Notes: generated by a model from the letters alone, not told the origin. Shown: positions 1-9,455, numbered from the stretch's first letter. The stretch is DNA of 12,500 nt from Trachelipus rathkii (GCA_015478945.1 JABUQX010097133.1:1-12500); one strand, 5' to 3'. A program made the numbers and translations.

Positions 1-1303
1 GAAATAAAAGAGGAATTCTTTGGTTTTGTGGAGCTACAAGGGCTGGATGCAAAGAGCATAGCCACATCAATAGATAATTTTGTGACCAACTTAAACTTAG
101 ATCCTGACAAATGTACGGGCTTAGGTTTCGATGGATGCTCAACAATGTCTGGGAAAGAAGGAGGTGTGCAAGCTATCTTGAGGCAGAAATATAAAAAGGA
201 CCAGTACTTCCGTTGCTCCTCGCACAAGCTTAATCTTGTTGTTAACGATTTAAATGAAATTCCAGAAATCCGAAATTGTGTTGGAACTATAAAGGAGATA
301 ATTACCTTTTTTCGTGATTCCGTCTTACGCCGTCGTCTAATACCCAACATATTCAAATTTTGCGAGACCAGAAGGTCAGAAAAATATAAAAGCATACGTA
401 TTTTCAAGGACCATTTCGTCAAAATAGTTGGAGCATTGGAGACATTAGCCGAAGAGGGAAATACTAATACGAGGAAAGTGCATACCAAGTGCACGCAGCC
501 ACCACCAGGTCAACTTTTGTGTTTTCAGTTGTATTAATTGCAAAGTATTCAGGTTTACTGGAACCAGTCGCTAACCTCCTTCAGTCGAAGACGCTTGACG
601 TCGTGAAAGCAAACACGCACATCCAAACTATTTTGGAATTACTATGAGACCATCGAATAAGGGCGGATGAGATAACGGGGAAATAATGCAAGAAGCAGAG
701 GAACTTGCGGACCAATTGAATGTTAATTTGATCCCCCCTCGTACTACTAGCAGACAAAAACACAGAAGCAATCCCCCCAGTAGGAAATCCATCCGAATTT
801 TGGAATATCTCACTTATCATTCCCTACTTAGAATCCATCATAAAGTCATTGGAAATAAGATTTTCAGCCGAGAAGTCACCTGCATTTTATTTGACCCACT
901 TCCACCCAAGCAACATGACGAACATAACATTCAAAGAATGGTCTGAGCTTGTTTCACCTTGTGTGACGTATTACGATTTGAATGGCATCGAAGGGGAATA
1001 GAGCTGTGGTTCAAAATGTGCCAAGAACAGCAAACGCATGATGACCTAATTGAAGTTCTGAAAACGAATTTTTTCCAAAATTAAAATAAAATTTCCTTTT
1101 ACTGCTTTCTCTTCCTTGCTCAAATAGCACAGTTGAACGATCATTTAGCTCGCTTCGCAGAATCGATCATTGCTGAAGATCGACTAAATGGCTTAGTCCA
1201 GCTAAGTATGCATCGGCGATGGGTCAATTCAAACAAAGACCAAGTAATGGAAACTGTCTTAAAAATTTTTTCCTGTAACCCACGGAAACTCTTATTTAAA
1301 TAA
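1..1303 (+). pseudogene. Broken hAT-family transposase (DUF4371 / ZMYM1-like), 5'-truncated by window edge
   Basis: This is the 3' two-thirds of a cut-and-paste hAT transposase that is no longer translatable. The frame is open from base 1, so the gene starts outside the window. Frame 1 to about 478 holds the RNase-H-like core: GFDG near 118-135, then the C-x2-H motif RCSSHKLNL at about 211-237, typical of hAT proteins with a DUF4371 region. Similarity continues in frame 3 (480-647), frame 2 (686-778), frame 3 (780-1001), frame 2 (1001-1084), frame 3 (1074-1127), frame 1 (1126-1164, the dimerisation signature STVERSFSSLRRI) and frame 2 (1169-1303, EDRLNGL). Relatives have about eight more residues between RRI and EDR, so a small deletion lies at about 1165. 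An AATAAA signal overlaps the final stop (1299-1304). The many one-base shifts suggest an old copy, though uncorrected indel errors could contribute. Family assignment is from recognised motifs; no search was run. Confidence 0.9.
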
Positions 1304-1873
<570 letters not shown>

Positions 1874-1905
1874 AGGGTCTGTAGACAAATCTCTGTTAAT
1901 TGATA

Positions 1906-1946
1906 TAATATATATTTTATTTATTTATTTTTATTTATTTATTTTT
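1906..1946. repeat. (TTTA)n short tandem repeat
   Basis: Imperfect run of TTTA units just outside the left end of the large palindrome. It resembles the AATA/TTTA runs inside each arm (3121-3144 and about 9505-9540). Confidence 0.85.
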
Positions 1947-2007
1947 GTCATTATTAGTAGTATAGGGGAAAAACTGTTGTATCAGCTATAAAGTTAATAC
2001 AGATGTA

Positions 2008-2043
2008 TCAGTTGCAAATGTTGCGCAACATTTTGCGAACATT
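2008..2043. repeat. GTTGCAA-rich palindromic cluster, left subterminal
   Basis: Contains a perfect 18-bp palindrome (AAATGTTGCGCAACATTT, 2016-2033) next to further TTGC copies. The mirrored cluster in the right arm is at 10731-10790, so this motif family marks both element ends. Confidence 0.8.
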
Positions 2044-2124
2044 TCTTCTTTCGTTGACGTAAACAGCGGTTGGGGTTTTTATAGTCGGCACTTGCAGCGT
2101 CTGAAATATCGACTTCCGAGGTTT

Positions 2125-2172
2125 CGAGTTCGAACTCGCGAAGCCCCAGCGCGGAGTCTCTCAGCGGGGCTT
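2125..2172. repeat. Palindrome and GC stem-loop in the left arm
   Basis: Perfect 14-bp palindrome CGAGTTCGAACTCG (2125-2138), followed by a stem-loop with arms AAGCCCC (2141-2147) and GGGGCTT (2166-2172). The right arm has GC stem-loops at the mirrored place (10588-10622) with different detailed sequence. Confidence 0.75.
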
Positions 2173-2190
2173 TGCCTTGTGAAGCGTTTT

Positions 2191-2245
2191 AATGATCGGT
2201 AGATCATTTTTTGATGGTTCCAATCGATTTATCATGATCGATTAC
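2191..2245. repeat. Conserved double-hairpin block, left copy
   Basis: Two stem-loops in tandem: AATGATC (2191-2197) with GATCATT (2202-2208), and AATCGAT (2222-2228) with ATCGATT (2237-2243). The same block at 10514-10567 on the other strand differs by one T in a homopolymer. This is much closer than most of the surrounding arm. Confidence 0.85.
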
Positions 2246-2417
2246 TAAAATCGATCTTTTCAAATCGTCTTTCATGTGCTCTGGTTAAATATTTAGCACT
2301 GAAAATGGGTCGAAAGAAAATAATACAATACTAACATCTGATTAATCGCCGCGTGCCGCGTTCACTTCACCCCATTTTCTTTCTATATAAATGAATAGAG
2401 ATACGCTTAGAGACGAT

Positions 2418-2431
2418 AGCCCCGAAGGGCT
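2418..2431. repeat. Small GC hairpin, left copy
   Basis: Stem AGCCC/GGGCT around loop CGAA. The mirrored hairpin is at 10320-10331 (GCCC/GGGC, loop TTTC). A terminator-like role is not implied in a eukaryotic context. Confidence 0.7.
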
Positions 2432-2803
2432 GTCAATCCGACAAACAGACAAACCGTAGGTTTGTTCGGTCATTGATTAATATTTTTGATTACGGCGCGC
2501 AGACACATCGCATACCACATTACGGCGGTGACTCTTTTCGGATATGCTTGGCGGTCAGAGTTATCGGTCTGAAAGGGTGGTCACAGGGCGATAACCGACA
2601 CATCGAGACCGCAGGTCACTCTGCAAAGCTGCCCTTTAGCGTTGGGCGTCAAATTGCCCTGAAACGATTAGCTTAACGGCCGGAGTGAAATTCTGACGTG
2701 AGCAGGCGACGACGTGGGTCCAGCCGAACCGAGATTACGTTCCTCTGCGTTCTCCCCCTGGGCTGCCCCACTAAAAATTAAAATGATCGTAGAAGACCGA
2801 AAC

Positions 2804-2962
2804 TTGGAGGAGTCGGTGGCGGAGTCGGAGTCGGAGTCGAGCATCGTTGGTCGGATTCGATTCGAGAGACCCGGCTCCCGAAAAGAAGAAGAAATGCATG
2901 GAATGCAAAACAGAGAAAGAAGAAGAAGAAAGGAGCAAAGCGGCGAGTGAAGAAGAAGAATG
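2804..2962. repeat. GGAGTC repeats and purine-rich tract, left arm
   Basis: Tandem GGAGTC-type hexamers (about 2808-2840) are followed by a GAA/AGA-rich purine tract (2880-2962). The mirrored pyrimidine tract and CCGACTC repeats are at about 9690-9910. Open frames across it in either direction are low-complexity and their frame is not kept between the arms. Confidence 0.75.
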
Positions 2963-3120
2963 AGTGAACGAGTGAGTAGATAGCGACCCAGGCAGAGTTG
3001 CAGTACAGGCTGAGCCGCGCGGCAGTCGAGTTATTACCTTTTGTGTAATGATACGCTGGCGATATAGGTTACCCAGTAGATTCAGAAAATAGTCGGCCTC
3101 CAGAACCATCACAGTGGCCA

Positions 3121-3144
3121 CAATAAATAAATAAATAAATAAAT
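3121..3144. repeat. (AATA)n short tandem repeat, left arm
   Basis: Run of AAATA units mirrored by the TTTA run at about 9505-9540 in the right arm. Confidence 0.9.
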
Positions 3145-3199
3145 TTCACACTAAATATTGAAGAGCTTCAAATTTTCAAAAGGTTTCACATGCCTCCCA

Positions 3200-3790
3200 G
3201 CAGTAATCACCAACAAACCACCATCCACCCACTTTCCTGACCAGTTGCGATCTATTGATCTGTTGATCTATTGATCTGTTGATCTACTGATTAAGGTCAA
3301 ATTTTTTAAAGTGTAATAGTTTAAATCAGTAAATCAGTAATCAAATCACTGTTCAATCACCTCCTGTCCAGTCCAGATCTATTGATCTATTGATCTATTG
3401 ATCTATTGATTCATTGATCTATTGATATGCGTCACTTACTGTGTTCGTCACATACTCCTAAAGCAAATCACTAACAAACCACTATTCGTCCCCACCATTT
3501 CAGATCTACTGACTATTGACCATTGACCATTGATCTATTGATCTATTGATTACAGTCATATTTTGTATAACATAGCACTTTCACTCTAAATCAGAATCAC
3601 TAATCAAACCACTATCCATCCACCCTCTCCTGACCAGGTGTGATCTATTGATCTATTGATCTAGATCTGTTGATTACTGCCTGCTCTGCTGTAATTGTCA
3701 TGTTTATTACGCCAAATCAGTAAATCACTACTCCAACCTGCTCTCTTCCTTGCACCAGTTATGACCATTACCCACACTGTCATTTTCTGA
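3200..3790 (+). repeat. TATTGATC-bearing satellite array, left arm
   Basis: About five degenerate units begin near 3200, 3324, 3459, 3585 and 3711, giving a period of roughly 124-135 bp. Each unit has an AAATCAGTAAATCACTAAATC-like part, a CCACCCTCCTGACCAGT-like part, then several 8-bp TATTGATC repeats (3249-3292, 3376-3429, 3503-3552, 3640-3676; degenerate in the last unit). The same satellite lies in the right arm at about 8786-9455 on the opposite strand. Confidence 0.85.
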
Positions 3791-3799
3791 GCAGGCTCG

Positions 3800-4292
3800 G
3801 AGCAAACATAACATAAAATCAGTCTATACACTGATCAACGAGTATAGTTAACGTAAACAAAGCCACACTAATAACGTGCCAACATAGTATGGTTCCGATC
3901 TAAAAATTATAATGTTAACGATCGAACCTAACATAATCTTGCCACGAATAAACTGCTAACACATACAAAGTCACACCTAGCAACAGTAAAGTAACTAACA
4001 TAAGATTCAAAAACGTAACTTCACATCTCTTTCATATATCTTTAACATATCAACGTTACTCTTACATTAACGATAAAGGTCGATTTATCAAGACGCACCT
4101 AACTATTGCACGAACTGCTAACAATGGTAATAACACTGACATCACATTAATAGCCAATAATACACACTCGCTTGAATAATTATCAATAGCACATCACAAT
4201 GTTCAATAGCCATCATTTGAATATTAATAGCATAATATTATTGTAATGTTTGATATCAATTTAAGGGCCGTTACATTAAACAAGGTCCATGT
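3800..4292. other. Non-tandem arm segment between satellite and A-rich minisatellite
   Basis: AT-rich, no gene seen. It contains four of the best mirrored blocks (3825-3846, 3979-4002, 4037-4058, 4282-4293). At 4107-4230, where the right arm has a long (GT)n array, this arm has only irregular AC-containing sequence. Confidence 0.7.
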
Positions 4293-5215
4293 TGAAAATT
4301 AAAATTAAAAAGTAAACAGAAATAAACTGTAGCTTAAAGCATAAAAAGAAAAGTGTGCTGCACTGTGGCCTGGAATCAACATCAATGAAACGAAAGTATA
4401 AATGTAAAATAAAGAAAATTGTGTCAAAATTCAAAATAAATAAAAAAAAATTAAACAGTATAATTGCAAAATAAAAACTTTGCCAAATATACCCAAAAAT
4501 AAATTGTACAAATAGTCAGAGAACAGTGAGAATGTAAAATAAAACTTACAAAAGAAAATTACAAATTAAAAAAAAATTAAAAATTGTGAAATAAAACCCT
4601 AAAACAGTATATCAGTAAATAAACTACAAAAGAAAACAAATTATAATAATAATCAATAATTAAAATAAATAAAATACCAAATATTAACAACTACAAAATA
4701 AAGCCAAAGAAAATTAAAAATTAAAAATTAAAAACAAATAAATGCGGTTCAACAGACCAGTAAAATAAATCCAAAGAAAATTGTACCAAAATTAAAATTA
4801 AAAAACTTATCTAAAGAAATTAAAGCAAAGTAATTTTTAAATGAATTTCAAAGAAAAATTAAAAATTAAAAATTGCAAAATTTACAATAATAAATAAAAA
4901 TTAAACAAAAGATAATGCAAATGGTGGGTCCACAAAAAAATTGTAAATTAAATAATTAAACAAAAGATAATGCAAATTGTAACTACAAAGAAGGTCTGTA
5001 ATTAAAAATAAAAATAAAAATTAAATAAATAAAAATTAAACAAAGTAATGCAAAATGTAAATCCATCAAAAAAGTTAGAGGTCACTTAAATAAAATGTGG
5101 CAAAATGAAAATAGCAGTCAAAAATAAAAATAAATTTAAATAAAATAAAAATGTGGCCTGAAGATGCAGGGTATATAAAATAAAATTAAGTAATAGTAAG
5201 GAGGCAAAACTATGT
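4293..5215 (+). repeat. A-rich minisatellite, left arm
   Basis: About 0.9 kb dominated by AAAATTAAAA, with recurring parts such as ATAATGCAAA (several copies between about 4452 and 5055) and AACTTACAAAAGAAAATT (about 4543-4560), read as a degenerate tandem repeat of under 100 bp. The mirrored T-rich stretch at about 7140-8312 carries the complementary parts (for example 7713-7735 and 8252-8285). Confidence 0.75.
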
Positions 5216-5221
5216 TAGTTT

Positions 5222-5590
5222 AGGTTTATAAAAGAAAATGAAATTTGAAAATGTCAGTCCTCAACATTTAGAAAGATGGGTTACCTTGCAAGATGCAATG
5301 TGACGATATGTTACAGCTAGAAACAGATATATAAATAGTACTGATATTAAAGTATTAACGATAGTAACATTTATCAAAGATTTATCATGTTCTGGTCCCA
5401 ACTATTGTAAAGCAACCAAGAGTCAATGACACACACATTAACAGCCATACATTATGACACACATCATAATCGCCGTCTAAATATCATGGGTTCTTCCAGA
5501 CGAATAAATGTAACATAACAGTTTTTAACATAACATAAATAACAGTTTTATCTCGACATAACATGTTCTTTGAATACAGTAAGCGTACAT
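5222..5590. other. Inner unique segment, left arm
   Basis: Mirrors about 6730-7130. It has a TATAAAAG string (5227-5234) just before ATG at 5239, and the same arrangement occurs on the minus strand of the right arm. Here the frame after the ATG breaks quickly, whereas the right-arm copy stays open for 65 codons. Confidence 0.55.
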
Positions 5591-6045
5591 TTACCGATGC
5601 AGCAGTAAATCATAAACAAATCACCATCCTCGTACTCTTCGCTCCACCACCCATGATCTGTCGATCTATTGATTCGCGTCGTTACTGAGTAATACTTGAT
5701 CAGCAAGATCGGTTACTAACGTGTCTCTTCAGATCAAGATAACTTGAACCATGAATTGACATTCACCATCAAAGTGTCGTCGTCCGAGTATAACGCGCTC
5801 GCTTGAACTATGAACGTAGACAGTTAAATTTTGGCAACATTACCAACGTGTGGCTCACGTTTTCGCCATCATCAGGTAACACAGTACAGTCTACGCAAAC
5901 TCGTCACTGCCGCAGTGTTACCCGGTCATAGTAATACGCACATAACGTACCTAACTTACGAGTAAACAACCGCAGACAGCGCCGAGAAACCAGTGGGATG
6001 ATCTCAGCTGAAAGGCGTGAATCCGCAGGGGACCACCCCGAAGGC
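5591..6045. other. Left arm segment next to the centre, no gene
   Basis: Holds a degenerate single copy of the satellite unit (about 5602-5672, including GATCTGTCGATCTATTGATT) and then diverged arm sequence that pairs with about 6233-6700. The closest match is 5941-5960 with 6233-6252. No coding signal is seen. Confidence 0.65.
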
Positions 6046-6180
6046 GTAAGCGGGCCTTAAACCCGCCACGTGACGAGGCCTCCAAATGAGGGGTACGCCC
6101 GCTTACACCCCTTCGGGGTGATCCCCCTCAGGATTCACACCCTTTCAACAATGGCTCATCCCCTTTGGGTTTTCTCTCGG
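6000..6180. repeat. GC-rich palindrome centre with nested hairpins
   Basis: The mirrored arms meet at 6046-6055 and 6097-6106 around a 41-bp loop (6056-6096) that holds CACGTG (6067-6072) and GAGGCCTC (6075-6082). Local hairpins overlap the main palindrome: GCGGG/CCCGC (6050-6054/6062-6066) and CACCCC/GGGGTG (6106-6111/6115-6120). The GC content stands out sharply from the AT-rich surroundings. Confidence 0.8.
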
Positions 6181-6252
6181 GGTGGGATGTGTTGCTTTAG
6201 ATACTGTTGGTTAATGAAACCCGCTTACACCCCGTAAGTTAGGTACGTTATG

Positions 6253-6730
6253 TTAAATATTACTATGACCGGTGAAATTAACACTGCTTTGGTAGAGAAA
6301 TGATGAGTTTTGTAAGATATTACTGTGTTACCTGGACGATGATGTGTTAGAAAACGTGAGCCTAGTTTAAGTTTTTGAGTAATGTCAGGTTTGCCTGAGA
6401 ATTTTGCTTATGTCTACGGTTTTATTCATAGTTCAAATGTTGACGTTATACTCGAGACGATTGACACTTTGATGAAGATAGTGTCAATTCATAGTTCAAG
6501 ATGTTGGTATCTTTGATAGATTGGTCACTTTGGAAAGGGATTTTGTTAGATAATACGTCTTTACCTGTTGCTGATCCAAAATGATACTCGAAATATGACC
6601 TGAATCAATAGGTCGATAGATCATAGGCGGGTGGATGGGTAGGGGAATGCAGGGGAGGGTGGTTTGATTTACTGATTTACTGCTTTAAAATCAGTAAACT
6701 ACATACGCTTTACTGTGTTATTTTATTCAA
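6253..6730. other. Right arm segment next to the centre, no gene
   Basis: Mirrors about 5591-5940. It carries one satellite-like unit (about 6582-6700) with the same GATC and TGATTTACTGATTTA parts as the outer array, so satellite material occurs at both ends of this arm. Confidence 0.65.
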
Positions 6731-6854
6731 AGAACTTATTTTTATGTTATGTCAGGATAAAATTTTGTTATTTTTATGTTATGTTTGGTTAAAACTTTGT
6801 TATGTTTGCATTTATTCGTCTGGGATTATGATATTTAGACGAGGTTATGATGAA

Positions 6855-6856
<2 letters not shown>

Positions 6857-6911
<55 letters not shown>
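6857..6911 (+). repeat. (GT)n microsatellite, inner copy of right arm
   Basis: About 27 uninterrupted TG units. The mirrored left-arm place (about 5425-5475) has only short AC runs. It is followed by a segment (6912-6975) that recurs after the outer (GT)n array. Confidence 0.95.
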
Positions 6912-6912
<1 letters not shown>

Positions 6913-6975
6913 ATTTATTCTTAGTTCATTACAATAGTTAGGTTAGGACATGATAAATCTTTGATAAATGTTACT
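6912..6975 (+). repeat. Direct repeat copy 1, after the inner (GT)n
   Basis: A CATTTATTC...AGTTCATTACAATAGTTAGGTTAG... sequence recurs in the same orientation at about 8451-8512. The (GT)n plus this flank is therefore a module present twice in the right arm. Confidence 0.85.
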
Positions 6976-7139
6976 AATCGTTTAATAATATAATATTTAC
7001 TGCTTTCACATAACTGATCTCTTATTCTAACATACATATCGTCAATTGCATTGCATCTTGCAAAGATAACCCATCTTTCTAAATGTTGAAGACTGACATT
7101 TCTATTTTCAAATTTCATTTTCTTTTTATAAACGTTAAC

Positions 7140-7790
7140 TAATATAATTTTTTTCCCTAAGTTGAAACATACATATATTGTTTACTATTTTTTTATAATT
7201 CATTATTTTCTATACTTTGTGTTTAATTTATTATTTTAATTTTTATTTTTTATTTTTTATTTAAATTTATTTTTTATTTTTTTTATTTGCTATTTTTCAT
7301 TTTTATTTTTTTATTTTTTATTTAAATTTATTTTTCTAACTTTTTTTTTTTTTGTTAAGTTTTATTTTGCATTTATACTTTGTTTAATTCTTTTTTTATT
7401 TATTTCACTTTTATTTTTCATCTTTGACCTTTTTAACTTCTGCAAGTCTTGTATTTCATCACATACCCTGGTCAATCTTTATTTCATTTTAATCTTTAAC
7501 TCTCAACTTTCTAATCCTTGAACTCTTTTGGTGCTCACTTTAATTTATACTGTCAATCTTTAATACTATTTCACTTTTTACCTTTTATTTTTCAATCTTT
7601 AATTTTCTTTGTTTTCGTTATTTTATAATCATAATTTTAATTTAATTTTTAGTATTTTTAATTTTTTAATTCTTTTAATCTCTTTTTAATTCTTTTTTTT
7701 AATTTTTCTTTTGTAAGTTTTATTTGCAAATTACATTATAAAGGCAATCTTTATTTACTTTAATTTTTTAATTTTTTATCTCTTCTGTTT
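7140..7790 (-). repeat. T-rich minisatellite, right arm (inner part)
   Basis: Complement of the left arm's A-rich minisatellite. It contains TTGTAAGTTTTATTTGCA parts and degenerate members of the roughly 92-bp unit near 7441 and 7532. No gene is seen. Confidence 0.75.
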
Positions 7791-8195
7791 CTGCGATCCT
7801 CAATTTCATAATTCACAACCCGGCCTAACTCCTCATCTATCTCTAACCCTTTAACCTTCAACCTTTAACTCTAACCTCTCTGCAAGCCTCATCTCTAAGC
7901 AACCACACCCCATCTAACCTTCTACCATCTTTAACCTCTAACTCCTATCTTTCTAAATTCATCAACCTCCCTCAAAAGCCCCATTCTGCACTCCATACCC
8001 CACTCGAACCCTACTCCATCTTCTAACCTCTAACCTTGAACCCTTTCTTAACCTCTAACCTTTCCTGCAAGCCCCATCTCAAGCAACCACAACCCCAGCC
8101 TAACCTTTCTTACTCATCTCTAACCTTTAACTCTCTAACCTTTCAACTCCTAACCTCTCTTGCAAGCCCCATCTTGGCACCTACACCCCTTATTC
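7790..8195 (+). repeat. C-rich minisatellite, about 92-bp period, right arm only
   Basis: Units begin near 7792, 7881, 7972, 8066 and 8161 with a TGCAAGCCCCATCT-like head, then an ACCACACCCC part, then runs of TAACCTYTAACCTT. Spacings are about 89-95 bp. The left arm's mirrored stretch has no matching C-rich copy. The TAACCT runs resemble telomeric sequence only superficially, because they sit inside a longer unit. Confidence 0.8.
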
Positions 8196-8312
8196 AACTC
8201 ATTTATTTTAATTTTTAAATTTTTTAATTTTTTTAATTTTTTTAATTTTCTTTTGTAAGTTTTATTTGCAATTATACTTTTGTTTAATTTTTTTTTAATT
8301 TTAATTTTCTAA
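8196..8312 (-). repeat. T-rich minisatellite, right arm (outer part)
   Basis: Continuation of the T-rich repeat beyond the C-rich block, ending at the mirrored AACATGGACCTT block (8311-8322). Confidence 0.7.
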
Positions 8313-8342
8313 CATGGACCTTGACTAATGTTAGCAGCTTAT

Positions 8343-8344
<2 letters not shown>

Positions 8345-8428
<84 letters not shown>

Positions 8429-8450
8429 TGTGTGTGTGTGTGTGTGTGTG
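8345..8450 (+). repeat. (GT)n microsatellite, outer copy of right arm
   Basis: About 106 bp of GT with two interruptions (GTATGTG near 8389 and GTAGTG near 8427). The left arm has no comparable array at the mirrored position. Confidence 0.95.
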
Positions 8451-8512
8451 CCATTTATTCTAGTTCATTACAATAGTTAGGTTAGAATATGATAAATCTT
8501 TGTATTTATCAT
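8451..8512 (+). repeat. Direct repeat copy 2, after the outer (GT)n
   Basis: Same orientation and nearly the same sequence as 6912-6975, again directly after a (GT)n array. Confidence 0.85.
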
Positions 8513-8785
8513 AACATAAAATTAACGTTGATATGTTAAAGATATGCATGAAAAGTGTGAGTAGGTTACGTTTTGTATGGCTATGTTAGTTACTTTACTG
8601 TTGCTAAGTAAGGAACTTTGTTAATGTAGCAGTTTATTTGTGTTTATAAGGTATGTTAGTTTGTCGTTGTACATTATATTTTTAGTTCAGGTTATACTAT
8701 GTTAGCGTTATTAGTGTGAAAACTTTTAGCATATACTCGTTGATCAGTGTATAAAGAACTTGATTTTATGTTATGTTTATTCAAA
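8513..8785. other. Non-tandem arm segment, right arm
   Basis: Mirrors about 3800-4060. Contains the exact blocks 8523-8544, 8582-8605 and 8732-8753. No gene seen. Confidence 0.7.
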
Positions 8786-9455
8786 ATTATACTCGAAAAT
8801 GTGGACTTGAATCAATAGGATCAATAGATCAATAGACTGGACAGGAGGGTAGGTTGGTGGTTTGATTTAGTGATTTGCTGATTTAGGGTATGTAAAATAT
8901 GTAAATTTTTTTTAAAAATTGTAATGTTTTATAGTAAAACATCAATAGATCAAGCATGGACAAGAGGGTGGCTGGATAGTGGTTTGGATTTAGTGATTTA
9001 CTGATTTAGGTAAGTAAACATGACAATTTTTTAGAAAATTTGACCTAATCAAGATCATTGATCAATAGATCAATAGGATCAATAGATCAATAGGATCAAT
9101 AGATCAGATCACAAGGATGGTCAGGAGGGAGGTTGATAGTGGTTTGATTTAGTGATTTACTGCTTTAGGTATAAAACATGACAATTTTTGTAAAAAATTT
9201 GACTTAATCAATAGATCAATAGATCAATAGATCAGATCAATAGATCAATAGATCGCCGAACTGGTGAGGAGGGTGGTTGGATAGTGGTTTACTTACTGAT
9301 TTACTGATTTAGGGTATGTAAAACATGACAATTTTAGTAAAATTTGACCTTAATCATTAGATCAATAGATCAATAGACTACAGATCAATAGATCACAAAC
9401 TGGTCAGGAGGGTGGGTGATGGTGGTTTGATTTGTTGATTTACTAGATTTAGGTA
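8786..9455 (-). repeat. TATTGATC-bearing satellite array, right arm
   Basis: About five units recognised by a TGGTTTGATTTAGTGATTT part near 8860, 8978, 9138, 9283 and 9424, with spacings of about 118-160 bp and many GATCAATA octamers between. It is the reverse complement of the left-arm array and its copy number appears the same. Confidence 0.85.

Larger units (their letters stand above)
1956..6055 (+). repeat. Left arm of the giant inverted repeat
   Basis: About 4.1 kb, pairing with 6097-10819 on the opposite strand. It lacks the long (GT/AC)n arrays and the C-rich minisatellite of the right arm. At the matching places it has only short AC-containing sequence (5425-5475 and about 4107-4230) and plain A-rich repeats. 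Confidence 0.85.

Noticed and set aside
581..820. Minus-strand frames opposite the hAT copy
   Set aside because: Antisense shadows of the transposase-derived sequence.
686..946. 86-codon frame as a separate gene
   Set aside because: Only its first third (to about 778) is the hAT reading frame. The rest is out of frame with the transposase similarity, so it belongs inside the pseudogene.
2418..2431. Rho-independent terminator
   Set aside because: The GC hairpin is small, has no U-tract after it, and sits in eukaryotic repeat DNA with no upstream gene.
2473..2950. Two plus-strand frames of 67 and 78 codons
   Set aside because: They fall in diverged arm sequence with no counterpart frame in the other arm and no recognised protein character.
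2771..3121. 116-codon minus-strand frame in the left arm
   Set aside because: Same low-complexity tract, with S-rich and RLRLR-type peptide from repeats. Its frame is not shared with the right-arm counterpart.
3200..3790. CRISPR-like array
   Set aside because: Repeat units are degenerate, contiguous and without unique spacers, in a eukaryotic context. This is a tandem satellite.
6744..6941. 65-codon plus-strand frame
   Set aside because: Much of it is the (GT)n array (CVCV peptide).
7790..8195. Interstitial telomeric repeat
   Set aside because: TAACCT-like runs occur, but inside a unit of about 92 bp with variable spacing. There is no uniform TTAGG or TTAGGG array.
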